Shown piece after piece: positions 16,217 to 26,270 of a DNA stretch of 64,000 nucleotides. The stretch comes from Bacteroidota bacterium. Lineage in GTDB: Bacteria > Bacteroidota > Bacteroidia > Bacteroidales > F082. The notes beneath the pieces were generated by a model. It had not been told where the DNA came from. It was given only the letters and a program-made list of their open reading frames with translations, and made no database searches. The stretch is taken from NCBI GenBank assembly GCA_018830105.1, contig JAHJTC010000011.1:1-64000 (forward strand), read 5' to 3'. The position numbers were made by a program, and so were the translations under genes. Numbering within the stretch: position 1 is the first letter of the stretch; each line of letters begins with the position of its first letter.

Positions 16217-16655
16217 GACACTTTTTAGTAGCAAAATCTTTTTTAAATCTAAATGAGACTGACCATTATTTAAGTGTCTTTAAGATTAGCCTAGTTAAGA
16301 GCTTAGCCCTACTAACATCTAATCAACACCCCTGCAACACTCCTTTATGTCTCCTGTTACTCCCCTTGAGGTCTCCTGTTTGAGGCCACTTATAGGCTTG
16401 ATGATGGAATTTTGATTGCTGATAATTTCGGTTTTGTATCAACTCTCATACTTGAGAACATGCCTCATGCTGTCATGCTTTGCCCCCTGCTGTCAGCTTT
16501 TGCACCTTTTTGCGCTTTGCTGTCAGGTCAGCTGTCATGACAGCCAGGTGAAAGCGGGTGAAAAGGAATGCAAATTCAGTTTGGCATACCCAAATGAAGC
16601 GGTATTTGATTGTGAGCATGTGTTCTTTTATTCATTAATTTAATACCATAATAAA

Positions 16656-17321
16656 ATGGGAAAATTTAATCAAGGAGTCCATGGAGGCTTCAAAGGAAGA
16701 GTTGGCAATATTGTTGGCTCAAATTGGAAAGGCACGGGTGTGATGCGTATCCGCCCTGCAAGTGTAAGTAACCCCAGAACTGATCTTCAACAGAACGTGC
16801 GTACACGTTTTGCACTGATGGGTCATTTTTTGTCGACACAGCGCGCGCTGGTACGTATTGGCTGGAGGGCGATGGTATCGAACACCACCCCTCACAATGA
16901 GGCTATGCGTTACAACCTGGCTAACGCTATTAGTGGAGAATACCCGGATTTGTTTATTGATTTCAGTAAAGTGAAACTGAGTGTTGGTGAGCTGTATGTT
17001 CCAACAGGTTTACAAGTGAGTTCGGCTTCGGCCAAAAGCTTGAACCTGAGTTGGCAACACGAACAGGGAACCAACCAAGGTGGCAATGACGACCTCTTGA
17101 TGATCGGCATTTATGACGCTGAATCAGCACAGGGTTTCACCCAGCTTGGAGGTGCAACACGACAGCAACAATCGGTAGTGATCACCCTGCCCGATAACTG
17201 GATCGGTCGAACTGTAGAGGTTTTCGTTTTCATGGTTTCGAGTATGGCGCTTACAGATCTTAACAATCCGGCGCATATCAGTCAAACCTTGTATGGCGGG
17301 AGCCTTGTGCTGACCGACTAA
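16656..17321 (+). CDS. DUF6266 family protein
   Basis: A 221-aa protein. The N-terminus (MGKFNQGVHGGFKGRVGNIVGSNWKG, then RPASVSNPRTDLQQNVRTRF) is the DUF6266 signature found in Bacteroidota. The C-terminal half (residues ~115-220) is beta-rich and fibronectin-like (PTGLQVSSASAKSLNLSWQ). Function is unknown; there is no signal peptide. It is followed by two strong terminator hairpins, so it is probably monocistronic. Confidence 0.85.
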   Translation: MGKFNQGVHGGFKGRVGNIVGSNWKGTGVMRIRPASVSNPRTDLQQNVRTRFALMGHFLSTQRALVRIGWRAMVSNTTPHNEAMRYNLANAISGEYPDLFIDFSKVKLSVGELYVPTGLQVSSASAKSLNLSWQHEQGTNQGGNDDLLMIGIYDAESAQGFTQLGGATRQQQSVVITLPDNWIGRTVEVFVFMVSSMALTDLNNPAHISQTLYGGSLVLTD

Positions 17322-17341
17322 GCCCTCTAAGTTTTCCAAAA

Positions 17342-17377
17342 GAAAATCCCGTCACATTGCTGTCGGGATTTTCTTTT
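17342..17377 (+). terminator. Intrinsic terminator after DUF6266 gene
   Basis: GAAAATCCCG (17342-17351) pairs with CGGGATTTTC (17364-17373), followed by TTTT. It lies 20 bp past the stop codon. Confidence 0.85.
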
Positions 17378-17381
17378 CAAT

Positions 17382-17430
17382 CAGGGATTTGTCCTCTAAA
17401 AAGGACAAATCCCTGATCGATTTTTTTTTC
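17382..17430 (+). terminator. Second, stronger intrinsic terminator
   Basis: CAGGGATTTGTCCT at 17382-17395 pairs perfectly with AGGACAAATCCCTG at 17402-17415, followed by ATCGA and a nine-T run. It insulates the ABC-F gene from upstream transcription. Confidence 0.9.
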
Positions 17431-17502
17431 TGCTCAGCAGATATCCATCAGCGCTAATATTAATTGCTATATACAACAGGTAACAGCCTCCCCAATTTTC
17501 CC

Positions 17503-17510
17503 TACTTTTG
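17503..17510 (+). promoter_or_regulatory. -7 element for ABC-F gene
   Basis: TACTTTTG matches TAnnTTTG and lies 20 bp before the ATG, predicting a very short leader. No clear -33 element is seen. Confidence 0.5.
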
Positions 17511-17530
17511 CCGTCCCATAACTTTATGCT

Positions 17531-19483
17531 ATGATTTCTGTTCAAAACCTTTCGATGCATTTCACCGGTGAAGACCTCTTTACTGATATCAATTTCCTGA
17601 TTCGGGAGAAAGACCGTATCGGTCTTGTCGGGAAAAATGGTGCCGGTAAAACGACACTTATCCGGTTGCTTTGCGGTCTCGAACAGCCTCACAAAGGCGA
17701 AGTGATCGTTCCTGAGGACGTTACCATTGGCTATCTGCCACAGGAAAAAGATTTGTCGAGCAATCTGCCTGTGCTGCAAGAAGCATTGACCGCTTTTGAG
17801 GAGTTTCACCGCCTGGAAGCCCAGCTTAAAACACTTGAAACACAGATTCAACAACGTACAGATTTCGAATCCGAGAGCTATCACAAGCTGATCGAAAAGC
17901 TGAGTTTCTACAACGAACGCATTGCTTTGCTTGGCGCCAATGCTATCGAGGGCGAAGCGGAGCGCATTTTAGTTGGATTGGGTTTTGTGCACGACGATAT
18001 GAGTCGCAAAATGTCCGAATTCAGCAATGGATGGCAGATGCGCGTTGAATTGGCAAAAATATTACTTAGCAAACCGGCATTGCTCTTGCTCGATGAGCCT
18101 ACCAATCACCTTGATATAGAGGCAATTCAGTGGCTTGAGGGCTTTTTGCAGACCTATTACGGTGCGATACTGATGGTGTCGCACGACCGTACTTTTTTGG
18201 ATAATATCACCATTCGAACCATCGAGATCAGCAATGGCAGAATCTATGATTACAAAGGAAGTTACAGTCATTATATTGAAGCACGCGAAAGCCGAATCGA
18301 CACCCAGCAGGCAGCATACAATAACCAACAAAAGGAAATCAAGGAGATAGAAAATTTTATCGAACGCTTTCGCTACAAGGCGACCAAGTCGAAACAGGTG
18401 CAGTCGCGCGTAAAATTGCTCGAGAAAATGGATGAGGTGGTTGTGGATGATATGGAAAAAAGCAGCATCCACTTTAAGTTTCCGCCGGCGCCCCATGCCG
18501 GAAAGATAACACTGGAGACAGATAATCTTTCTAAAAATTATGGGTCACTGCAGGTATTGAATAAGCTTAACCTATTAATAACCAGAGGAGAACGAATTGC
18601 CTTCGTGGGCAAGAATGGAGAGGGTAAGTCAACCTTGTCGAAAATATTGGCCGGCGTATTAGACTATGAAGGAGACCTGAAATTAGGGCATCAGGTAAAA
18701 GTTGGTTATTATGCCCAAAATCAGCATGATATGCTGGATGCAGAGAAAACCGTGTTCGAAACTTTGGACGAAGTGGCCGTGGGTGAAGTAAGGGCCAGGA
18801 TAAAGTCGTTGCTGGGGTCGTTTCTTTTTGGTGGCGATGCCATCGATAAGAAAGTGAAGGTGCTCTCTGGAGGCGAAAAAGCCAGACTCTCTTTAGCCAA
18901 GATGCTTTTATTCCCGGTAAACCTCTTGATTTTGGATGAGCCTACCAATCACCTGGATATGATGTCGAAAGATATTTTAAAAAGTGCGTTGCTGCGTTAT
19001 GATGGCACTTTGCTGATTGTTTCGCACGACAGGGATTTTTTGCAGGGACTTACGAATAAGGTCTATGAATTCAGAAAGCCACATATCAAGGTTTATGATG
19101 GCGACATCTTCGATTTTCTGGAACGACGCAAGCTGGAACACCTAAAGCAGCTCGAGATTAAGCAGTCGCAGGAAAAAACAAACACCGCATCTAATTCGGT
19201 CAACAAGCAAAACTACGGGCTGCGTAAGCAGCGCGACAAACAAATCAGGAAAGTAGAAAAGGAAATTCAGGATATCGAGACGGCAATTCACAGCCAGGAG
19301 AAGCAGATTGCGGAAATGGATCTGGTGCTAGCCAGTCCGGACGAGCATCAGGACGTTGTGACCGAGTTGTGGTATAAACGCTATGCCATGATTAAGAAAG
19401 AGGTGAGCGCGCTGATGAATCAATGGGAAAACAAACAGCTCGAAAAAGAATCACTCGAATCGGAAAGCCTTAAGTATCAGTAA
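17531..19483 (+). CDS. ABC-F family ATPase
   Basis: A 650-aa soluble protein with two ABC cassettes and no membrane segments. Walker A motifs are GKNGAGKTTL (near residue 35) and GKNGEGKSTL (near 360). Signatures are FSNGWQMRVELAK and LSGGEKARLSLAK. Both cassettes have LLLDEPTNHLD-type Walker B, with Glu as the catalytic residue. The inter-domain linker (residues ~250-300) is charged and helical, and the C-terminus is a coiled coil. ABC-F proteins bind the ribosomal E site and act in translation or ribosome rescue; the exact subgroup cannot be told by eye. It converges with and overlaps the prenyl synthase by 7 bp. Confidence 0.93.
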   Translation: MISVQNLSMHFTGEDLFTDINFLIREKDRIGLVGKNGAGKTTLIRLLCGLEQPHKGEVIVPEDVTIGYLPQEKDLSSNLPVLQEALTAFEEFHRLEAQLKTLETQIQQRTDFESESYHKLIEKLSFYNERIALLGANAIEGEAERILVGLGFVHDDMSRKMSEFSNGWQMRVELAKILLSKPALLLLDEPTNHLDIEAIQWLEGFLQTYYGAILMVSHDRTFLDNITIRTIEISNGRIYDYKGSYSHYIEARESRIDTQQAAYNNQQKEIKEIENFIERFRYKATKSKQVQSRVKLLEKMDEVVVDDMEKSSIHFKFPPAPHAGKITLETDNLSKNYGSLQVLNKLNLLITRGERIAFVGKNGEGKSTLSKILAGVLDYEGDLKLGHQVKVGYYAQNQHDMLDAEKTVFETLDEVAVGEVRARIKSLLGSFLFGGDAIDKKVKVLSGGEKARLSLAKMLLFPVNLLILDEPTNHLDMMSKDILKSALLRYDGTLLIVSHDRDFLQGLTNKVYEFRKPHIKVYDGDIFDFLERRKLEHLKQLEIKQSQEKTNTASNSVNKQNYGLRKQRDKQIRKVEKEIQDIETAIHSQEKQIAEMDLVLASPDEHQDVVTELWYKRYAMIKKEVSALMNQWENKQLEKESLESESLKYQ

Positions 19484-20454
19484 TTCCTCTTGTAGAGAAA
19501 ACTTGCAAAGGCTTCCAGCTCTTCTTTTTTCTCTGCTTTGGCATGGATATGCTTCAGCTGCCGGCGCGCTTCGTTGTAGTAGTTTTCCATGGCAAGCTCT
19601 ACGGCTGCTTTCACTTGAATTTTCTCAAACAACAGTTTTACATGGGCAATTTTTTGTTCGTCGGCCAGGCCGTTATTGTTGTCGTATAAGGCCAAAAGCT
19701 TTTCGCGGTCTTCCGTATTGGCCATTTCGAGGGCCTTTAAAAACAGGTATGTTTTTTTGTTTGCGGCAATATCTCCGCCCGACATTTTCCCGAAATCTTC
19801 CTGCTTGCCATACACATCAAGCAGGTCGTCCTTCAGCTGGAAGGCCATGCCCAAAGCCATGCCGAAATCGTAAATGGCTTTCACATCTTTTTTGGCAGCT
19901 CCGGCTATCACAGCGCCAATCTCAAGGCTGGCACCCAACAATACCGCTGTCTTGAGGCGTATCATATTCAGATAGTCTGCCAGCGATACCTCCGTTTCAG
20001 TCTCAAAATCCATATCAAGCTGCTGGCCCTCGCAAACTTCAATAGCAGCTTTGCTGAAAACTTGCAAAATGTCAGGAATTAGCGCTGCATCAGTCTGCAG
20101 GGTGTACTGATAAGCCATGGCAAACATGGTGTCGCCCGAAAGTATGGCAATATCCGAATTCCATTTCTTGTAAACTGTTTCTTTGCCGCGGCGCAATGGT
20201 GCCTTATCCATGATGTCGTCGTGCACCAAAGTGAAATTATGAAACACTTCGACCGCCAGAGCGGGATAGAGGGCCTTCTCCGTATCTCCGTCGAAAAGGT
20301 CGCAAGCCAGCAAGGTAAGCAACGGCCTGAGTCTTTTGCCTCCCTGATTCAACGTATAGGAGATGGGCTCGTAAAGTGCACGCGGGTTTCCATCGAATTT
20401 CTGACGATGTATCAAGTCGTTGATCACTTGCTGAAATTGCTCAATTTTTGTCAT
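19477..20454 (-). CDS. Polyprenyl diphosphate synthase
   Basis: About 325 aa from the ATG at 20454; an in-frame TTG two codons upstream is less likely. It carries the first Asp-rich motif as DDIMD (LVHDDIMDKAPLRRGKET) and the second as DDLLD (FQLKDDLLDVYG), with the GGKRLRP motif at the start of the domain. It makes long- or medium-chain allylic diphosphates for quinones or the cell-wall lipid carrier; chain length is not predictable here. It is the last gene of a leftward operon, 6 bp after rfbA. Confidence 0.93.
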   Translation of the reverse strand: MTKIEQFQQVINDLIHRQKFDGNPRALYEPISYTLNQGGKRLRPLLTLLACDLFDGDTEKALYPALAVEVFHNFTLVHDDIMDKAPLRRGKETVYKKWNSDIAILSGDTMFAMAYQYTLQTDAALIPDILQVFSKAAIEVCEGQQLDMDFETETEVSLADYLNMIRLKTAVLLGASLEIGAVIAGAAKKDVKAIYDFGMALGMAFQLKDDLLDVYGKQEDFGKMSGGDIAANKKTYLFLKALEMANTEDREKLLALYDNNNGLADEQKIAHVKLLFEKIQVKAAVELAMENYYNEARRQLKHIHAKAEKKEELEAFASFLYKRNY

Positions 20455-20460
20455 CTGCAA

Positions 20461-21321
20461 CTATTTGATCAAGTTCATTAAATACTCCCCGTACCCACTT
20501 TTCAAAAGAGGCTCGGCCATTTTTCTTAACTGTTTTGCATCGATATAACCGTTGTTATAGGCGATCTCTTCGATACAGCCAATCTTTAGCCCTTGCCGGT
20601 TTTCGATGACTTCAACAAATTGCGAAGCCTGAAGTAATGACGTAAAAGTGCCCGTATCGAGCCAGGCAGTTCCACGACCCAGCACACCAACTTTCAAAAG
20701 GCCTTTTTCGAGGTAATAACGATTTACATCGGTGATCTCGTACTCGCCTCTGGCACTTGGCTTGATGTTTTTGGCTACTTCCACCACACTGTTGTCATAA
20801 AAATAAAGTCCGGGAACAGCAAAATTGGATTTTGGTTTCAGCGGTTTTTCTTCAATACTGACAGCTTTTTGAGTGGCATCGAACTCCACCACGCCATAGC
20901 GCTCAGGATCAGAAACATGGTAGGCAAAAACTACCCCGCCTTCCGGCTTGCTGTTTTCGATCATCAACTGCTGTAAGCCTCGTCCGTAAAAGATATTGTC
21001 GCCTAAAATCAAAGCTACTGTATCTGATCCAATAAATTTTTCTCCTATTACAAAAGCTTGCGCCAGACCGTTGGGAACAGCTTGCTCGGCATATTCAAAG
21101 CGACAACCCAAATTGCTTCCATCGCCCAGCAGACGTTCAAAATGCGGTAAATCATGCGGCGTAGAGATGATGAGTATTTCCTGTATCCCGGCCATCATAA
21201 GGATTGAGAGGGGATAATAGATCATGGGTTTGTCGTAAATAGGCATCAGCTGCTTGCTTACGGCAAGCGTAAGCGGATGCAAGCGTGTGCCGGAGCCTCC
21301 GGCTAAAATTATTCCTTTCAT
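20461..21321 (-). CDS. rfbA: Glucose-1-phosphate thymidylyltransferase
   Basis: 286 aa when started at MKGIILAGG (ATG at 21321), the normal RfbA/RmlA length; the longer open frame would add 13 unlikely residues. Motifs: [11 protein letters not shown] nucleotide-binding loop, [29 protein letters not shown], and [10 protein letters not shown]. It forms dTDP-glucose, the first step to dTDP-rhamnose and related sugars. No other rml genes lie nearby. It sits in an operon between a MMPL transporter and a prenyl synthase. Confidence 0.95.
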   Translation of the reverse strand: MKGIILAGGSGTRLHPLTLAVSKQLMPIYDKPMIYYPLSILMMAGIQEILIISTPHDLPHFERLLGDGSNLGCRFEYAEQAVPNGLAQAFVIGEKFIGSDTVALILGDNIFYGRGLQQLMIENSKPEGGVVFAYHVSDPERYGVVEFDATQKAVSIEEKPLKPKSNFAVPGLYFYDNSVVEVAKNIKPSARGEYEITDVNRYYLEKGLLKVGVLGRGTAWLDTGTFTSLLQASQFVEVIENRQGLKIGCIEEIAYNNGYIDAKQLRKMAEPLLKSGYGEYLMNLIK

Positions 21322-21362
21322 GTTTGCTATTTTTTTGTGCCTTTGTTTTGAAAGCAACAAAT

Positions 21363-23768
21363 TTAATTCATTTTAGTTTCTTCTAAGCCTTCAATTTCCA
21401 GATCATCGATTTCAATATCATCCTCTTCATCCAGGATTTCAAGCAGCGGTTCTTTGAAGGCCATTGTGGTTATGCGCTTGTCGAGTGTTAGTAGCAGCGA
21501 TGGCAATAAAAATAAATTGGACAGCATGGCAGTAATAAGGGTGAATGAGACCAGATAGCCCAGTGCTTCGGTGCCACCAAATGACGACAAGATAAAGATC
21601 GCGAAGCCAAAGAACAGAACAACCGCCGAATAGATCATGCTAAACCCTGTTTCGAGCAGCGCCGCCAATACCGATTCTTTGATTTTCCAGTTATTGAGCA
21701 ACAATTGCAGGCGGTATCGCGACAAAAAATGTATGGTATTATCCACGCTGATTCCCAGGGCAATACTGAATATCAGTATGGTAGATGGTTTTATGGGAAT
21801 GCCGGCATAACCCATCATTGCAGCGGTAAGAAGCTGTGGGATAAGGTTTGGAATCAACGAGATGATAACCATTTTAAAGGAAGTAAAAGTAAGTGCCATC
21901 AAGGTGGCAATCACTACCAAGGCCAGCAACAGCGACGAAATCAGGTTTTTAACCAGGTAATTGGTCCCTTTCAAAAATACGATGCTGCTTCCGGTAATGC
22001 GTACATCGAAATCTTCGGGCGGAAATAGTTTATCGATTTTGGGTTCCAGGGATTTTTGCAGGCTGTCGATTTCTTTTGTGCCAATATTCGCCATTTGCAC
22101 GCTGATACGGGTTTTCTGCAGGCTGCTGTCGACAAATGCGCTCAAAACAGATTTTTTGCCACTATCACTAAGTTTCGGAAGGTAAGAAAGTATAAAATTG
22201 CGTTCCTGATTATTAGGGAGGCTGTAATAATAAGGGTTGCCCCTGAAAAAGGCCTGCTTGGAAAATTTTGCTACCTCTACCATTGAAACAGGCTTGCTTA
22301 GCTCTTTGTAACTTGCCAGTGTATCCTGCAAGGCATCGATTTTTTGAATGGTGGAAGCCCTCAAAATGCCTTTCGGTTTTCGGGTGTCGATGCTGATCTC
22401 AAAAGGCATCACGCCATTGAAGTGTTGTTCAAAAAACATCAGGTCTTTGTACAGCGCACTTTTTTTGGAAATATCATCCACCATATTTCCGGTGGTTTTT
22501 AACATAGTCACGCCAAAGACACCGGCAATGACAACAAAAATTGTTATGCCATAAACCACATTCCGCCGGTTCAATACAACCCAAACAATTTTGCCCAGCA
22601 GCTGATTTACGTTGCCTTTTTCGAAATGCTGCAGGTGCTGTGGTTTGGGATTGGGTAAGTAACTAAAAATGATTGGTATTAAAACCAGGCTGACAATAAA
22701 TGCAATCAAGATATTGATGGAGGCTACGATACCAAATTCTACCAGCAAGGCATTTCCGGTTATCGTAAAGGCGGCAAATCCGGCAGCAGTTGTGGCATTG
22801 GTGAGCAGATTGGCTGCCCCGATGCGACGGATTACCCTGCTTAATGCCTTGATTTTATTGCCGTGATTCAAATATTCATTGTAGTACTTGTTGAGCAAAA
22901 AGATGGAGTTTTCAACACCAATTACAATCAATAAGGGGGGTAAAATTCCGGTTAGTATGGTGATCTTAAAGTTCAAGAGCGAAAGGGTGCCAAACATAAT
23001 CACCACGGTGATGACCACAATGAAAATGATGAACACGACTGCCCTGAACGACCTGAAAAAGGCATAAAGGATTATGGCCGCTACCAATAGTGACAGAAAA
23101 GTAAAAAGAACCAGCTCTTTTTGGATTTTTTCGGAGGTGATCGTCCGGATATAAGGCATGCCGGAATAGTAAAGCTTTATACCATAATCATCTGAAAACG
23201 TATTGAGTTCGTCTTCAATTTCATGGATTAACGCCACCCTGTTTTTGGTGTTAAGCACTTCCTTGTCGAGCGTGATCATCATCATGCTCACATTGGTTTC
23301 GCTGTTAAAAAGGCGTCCTTCATAAAACGGAAGCCCGTAGATAATCTTTCTGATGGAATCAAGTTCAGCCTGTGTTTCAGGCATGCGTGCCAGCACAGGA
23401 GCAAAATCGAACTTTTTTAAGCTGTCATTGCGTTGCAGCTGAAAAATACGGGCCAGCGAAACGGCTTCTTCTACCCCCTCGATTTGCCGTACGGTTTGGG
23501 TTAGCCTGTACCAGGCCTGAAAGTGATCCAGCTCAAAAAGTTTAGCATCCTGCATGCCCACAAACATCACGCTGCCATCCTCTCCAAATTGTTTTTTAAA
23601 ATTCTCGTAAATAATAATAGCTGAGTCGCTTTCTGGCAACATTCTCGCCATTTCGTAGGTCATCTGAACTTTGGTACCCATCCAGCCCATCAAAATCGTA
23701 ACAAGGCCGATACCTATTAAATTGGCAAGTCTGTTTCTAAGAATGTAACGCGTGAGTATTGTCCACAT
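21363..23768 (-). CDS. MMPL/RND-superfamily transporter
   Basis: An 801-aa inner-membrane protein with the duplicated RND layout. TM1 ([17 protein letters not shown]) is followed by a large periplasmic loop, then a five-helix block around residues 220-380 with SSD-like [13 protein letters not shown]; the second half repeats this with [15 protein letters not shown]. Substrates of this group are typically lipids or hydrophobic molecules exported with proton motive force. There is an acidic cytoplasmic tail ([20 protein letters not shown]). It is the first gene of the operon with rfbA. Confidence 0.88.
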   Translation of the reverse strand: MWTILTRYILRNRLANLIGIGLVTILMGWMGTKVQMTYEMARMLPESDSAIIIYENFKKQFGEDGSVMFVGMQDAKLFELDHFQAWYRLTQTVRQIEGVEEAVSLARIFQLQRNDSLKKFDFAPVLARMPETQAELDSIRKIIYGLPFYEGRLFNSETNVSMMMITLDKEVLNTKNRVALIHEIEDELNTFSDDYGIKLYYSGMPYIRTITSEKIQKELVLFTFLSLLVAAIILYAFFRSFRAVVFIIFIVVITVVIMFGTLSLLNFKITILTGILPPLLIVIGVENSIFLLNKYYNEYLNHGNKIKALSRVIRRIGAANLLTNATTAAGFAAFTITGNALLVEFGIVASINILIAFIVSLVLIPIIFSYLPNPKPQHLQHFEKGNVNQLLGKIVWVVLNRRNVVYGITIFVVIAGVFGVTMLKTTGNMVDDISKKSALYKDLMFFEQHFNGVMPFEISIDTRKPKGILRASTIQKIDALQDTLASYKELSKPVSMVEVAKFSKQAFFRGNPYYYSLPNNQERNFILSYLPKLSDSGKKSVLSAFVDSSLQKTRISVQMANIGTKEIDSLQKSLEPKIDKLFPPEDFDVRITGSSIVFLKGTNYLVKNLISSLLLALVVIATLMALTFTSFKMVIISLIPNLIPQLLTAAMMGYAGIPIKPSTILIFSIALGISVDNTIHFLSRYRLQLLLNNWKIKESVLAALLETGFSMIYSAVVLFFGFAIFILSSFGGTEALGYLVSFTLITAMLSNLFLLPSLLLTLDKRITTMAFKEPLLEILDEEDDIEIDDLEIEGLEETKMN

Positions 23769-23973
23769 CTTTAATTAAGCTTAAAACCTGATCAGGCAGG
23801 CGAAATGGCTGTCTGATATTTTTTTGAGTGCCGAAATTACTACATTAATCCTGAATTTAAAAAAACTGGTTCAAAATTTGTAAGGAATTAGGTGCTGATA
23901 TAAATTCTTCCTTCACAAATGATGGAATTTTCAAGTCACCTAATGATAAAAAAGTGTTTAAAATCATACTGTT

Positions 23974-25026
23974 ATGAAAATTAAAATGTTTAGCCTGGTA
24001 TTATTGGCTTTCGTGATCGGATGCAGCTCTCCGCAAAAACTGATGGAGCAGCAACGTTATGATGAGGCCATCTTAAAAAGCAGCGAAAAAATAAGCGCAG
24101 GCTCGGAGAACAAAAAAAATCTACTTATTTTTCAGGAGGCCTATCATACTGCCAATCAAAAGGATCATGACCGCATCATACAGCTAAAGGCCAGTGGCGA
24201 ACCGGATATTTGGCCTGCGGTTTATTGGCATTATGCTGCCATTCAAAAACGGATTGTAACGGCTCAAAAGTTACCTGAAGCACAGCGCAAGAAACTGGAT
24301 CTGCCCGGGATGACTGTAGAAGATGAGCTGAATGCGGCAAAAAATAAGGCGACACATTTTTTATTTGCCAGCGCAACTTTGCTGTTGGAAAAAGGGGGTA
24401 AGGCAGCTGCTTTAGAAGCTTTTAATGAGCTTTCGGAACTTCAGCGCATTCATAAGAATTACCCCGGATTGGATGCCGCGATGCGCAAGGCATTGCTGCA
24501 ATCTGCTGATAATATCCTGATTGGATTCAGGAACAATACCAGCCACAATTTGCCTGCCGGCTTTGCTGATAAGGTGTTGGATTTTAAGTTTGAAGCGCTG
24601 AAAGAAGCTTATCCAACAATTGACTTACAGCCCCAAGCCGGGAAGCGCTACGACTATCAGCTTGTAATACAGCTTGATGAAATTACAATCTCGCCTGAGA
24701 AACGCGAAGAGGTAAGGTTTGTGGAGAAAAATAATCAGACCGAAGCGCGGATAACTGATTTCAGTTTAGAGAAATCAGCTACTTTAATAGGGCAACTCCG
24801 GTTTATCTACAAGGCTGAGGATCGGCTGGTTTATTCAGCACCATTTAATGTTTCATCCGTTTTTAAGTATAACTTTGCTCGTGCCGCAGGAGACGAAAAG
24901 GCTTTTAGTGCGACTACCGCTGAGCTTGTAAAAAAGCCGGCACTGCCTTTCCCGGCTGATGGTTCTCTGGTAAATGATGCCGCAAAAAATCTTCAGCAAA
25001 CTGTTGCACAAATGCTGGGCCTGTAG
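23974..25026 (+). CDS. Lipoprotein of unknown function
   Basis: A 350-aa protein with a lipoprotein signal: the hydrophobic stretch MFSLVLLAFVIGC puts the lipidated Cys at residue 17. The mature start (QKLMEQQRYDEAILKSSEKI) looks like a single TPR-type helix pair. The C-terminal half is beta-rich. I recognise no domain family. It is likely envelope-located. It is followed after 25 bp by the dehydrogenase gene, so the two may be co-transcribed. Confidence 0.75.
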   Translation: MKIKMFSLVLLAFVIGCSSPQKLMEQQRYDEAILKSSEKISAGSENKKNLLIFQEAYHTANQKDHDRIIQLKASGEPDIWPAVYWHYAAIQKRIVTAQKLPEAQRKKLDLPGMTVEDELNAAKNKATHFLFASATLLLEKGGKAAALEAFNELSELQRIHKNYPGLDAAMRKALLQSADNILIGFRNNTSHNLPAGFADKVLDFKFEALKEAYPTIDLQPQAGKRYDYQLVIQLDEITISPEKREEVRFVEKNNQTEARITDFSLEKSATLIGQLRFIYKAEDRLVYSAPFNVSSVFKYNFARAAGDEKAFSATTAELVKKPALPFPADGSLVNDAAKNLQQTVAQMLGL

Positions 25027-25051
25027 CTTAACACCTTAAACAAACGTTTTG

Positions 25052-25996
25052 ATGCCGGATCAAAAAAAAGTACTTTTTATCGATACTGCGCATCCTGTAT
25101 TACAGGATGATTTGCAGGCGATGGGCTTTAACTGTGACTATTTCCCAGAAGCTGATCTTGCTGCCTATCAGCAGATGGCCCATGAATATGAAGGTTTTGT
25201 GGTGCGTAGCAAAATTCCTTTGGACGATCAGATTCTGCCACTGGCCAAAAAGCTAAAGTTTATTGCACGGGTAGGTGCCGGCATGGAGAATATTGATGTA
25301 GATCTGGCCGAAAAACTGGGTATCGTTTGTTTAAACGCACCCGAAGGTAACCGCGATGCTGTTGGGGAGCATGTGATTGGCATGTTGCTCTCGCTGTGGA
25401 ATAAATTGCCTCAGGTTGATCGCGAAGTACGACAGGGTGTGTGGATTCGTGCTGAAAACAGGGGAATAGAAATCAAGGGAAAGACAATTGCGCTGATTGG
25501 ATACGGAAACACCGGAAGTGCCACTGCACGTAAGCTTTCGGGCTTTGAGGCCAATGTTATCGCCTACGATAAATACAAACATGATTTTTCTGATAAATAT
25601 GTGCAGGAAGTAAGGATGCAAACCATTTTTGAACAGGCCGATGTGCTTAGTTTGCATGTGCCACTGACCGAAGAAACCAATTATCTGGTGAATACAGCTT
25701 TTCTGCAATATTTCAAAAAGCCCATTTACCTCATCAATACCGCACGTGGCAAAGTTGTTAATACAGCAGATTTAGTAACCGGACTGCAGCAAGGCAAAGT
25801 GCTTGGCGCCTGCCTTGATGTGTTGGAATTCGAAAAGTTTTCTTTTGAGGCGTTGGGTAGTGAAACCCTTCCCGCAACTTTCAAAAAGCTACTGGAACTG
25901 CCTAATGTCTTGTTGAGCCCGCATATCGCCGGATGGACACACGAATCGCATTATAAGCTGTCGAAGGTGTTGGCAGATAAAATCAAAGTGCTTTAA
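25052..25996 (+). CDS. D-2-hydroxyacid dehydrogenase, PGDH-like
   Basis: 314 aa from the ATG at 25052; a TTG one codon upstream is the alternative. Motifs: ARVGAGMENIDV, the NAD-binding loop ALIGYGNTGSATA, NTARGKVVNT with the substrate Arg, and the catalytic His in SPHIAGWTHES. It lacks the C-terminal ACT domain of long SerA, so it is a short-form phosphoglycerate dehydrogenase or another 2-hydroxyacid dehydrogenase. No serC neighbour is present, so serine synthesis is likely but not proven. Confidence 0.85.
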   Translation: MPDQKKVLFIDTAHPVLQDDLQAMGFNCDYFPEADLAAYQQMAHEYEGFVVRSKIPLDDQILPLAKKLKFIARVGAGMENIDVDLAEKLGIVCLNAPEGNRDAVGEHVIGMLLSLWNKLPQVDREVRQGVWIRAENRGIEIKGKTIALIGYGNTGSATARKLSGFEANVIAYDKYKHDFSDKYVQEVRMQTIFEQADVLSLHVPLTEETNYLVNTAFLQYFKKPIYLINTARGKVVNTADLVTGLQQGKVLGACLDVLEFEKFSFEALGSETLPATFKKLLELPNVLLSPHIAGWTHESHYKLSKVLADKIKVL

Positions 25997-26196
25997 AAAC
26001 GTCATCTCTGAAGTTTCGCGCCTACAGAACCATCCTGATCTGTGTTAACAACTTGTATGTAAAAATTTAATTCTGAGGCGAGATGTTTTTGTTTCCCTCA
26101 TCCCCGAACTTCCAGTTCATGGAGACTTCTATCTGGCGACAATTTTAGTAGGTGTTTTGAGGTGATAATTTTGCCTTTTCTTCATGCTAGTCTGAG

Positions 26197-26240
26197 CCGA
26201 AGCCCCCAATTTTGTGGGTATGTGGGCTTCGGTCCGTTTT
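26197..26240 (+). terminator. Terminator-like hairpin between convergent genes
   Basis: CCGAAGCCC at 26197-26205 pairs with GGGCTTCGG at 26224-26232, followed by TCCGTTTTA. It lies in the 275-bp gap between the convergent dehydrogenase and phosphofructokinase genes and could serve either. Nothing else is recognised in that gap. Confidence 0.6.
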
Positions 26241-26270
26241 ATTGTGAAGTAAAAGTTTGGAGGTGGGTAG

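Noticed and set aside
16416-16643. 75-aa frame before the DUF6266 gene
   Set aside because: Cys/Leu-rich low-complexity translation through a CTGTCA-repeat-rich stretch; no support as a gene.
15980-16655. Possible tRNA or integration site at the boundary of the CRISPR region
   Set aside because: No tRNA-like cloverleaf, integrase gene or direct repeat pair could be seen by eye in this gap or the other gaps over 250 bp.
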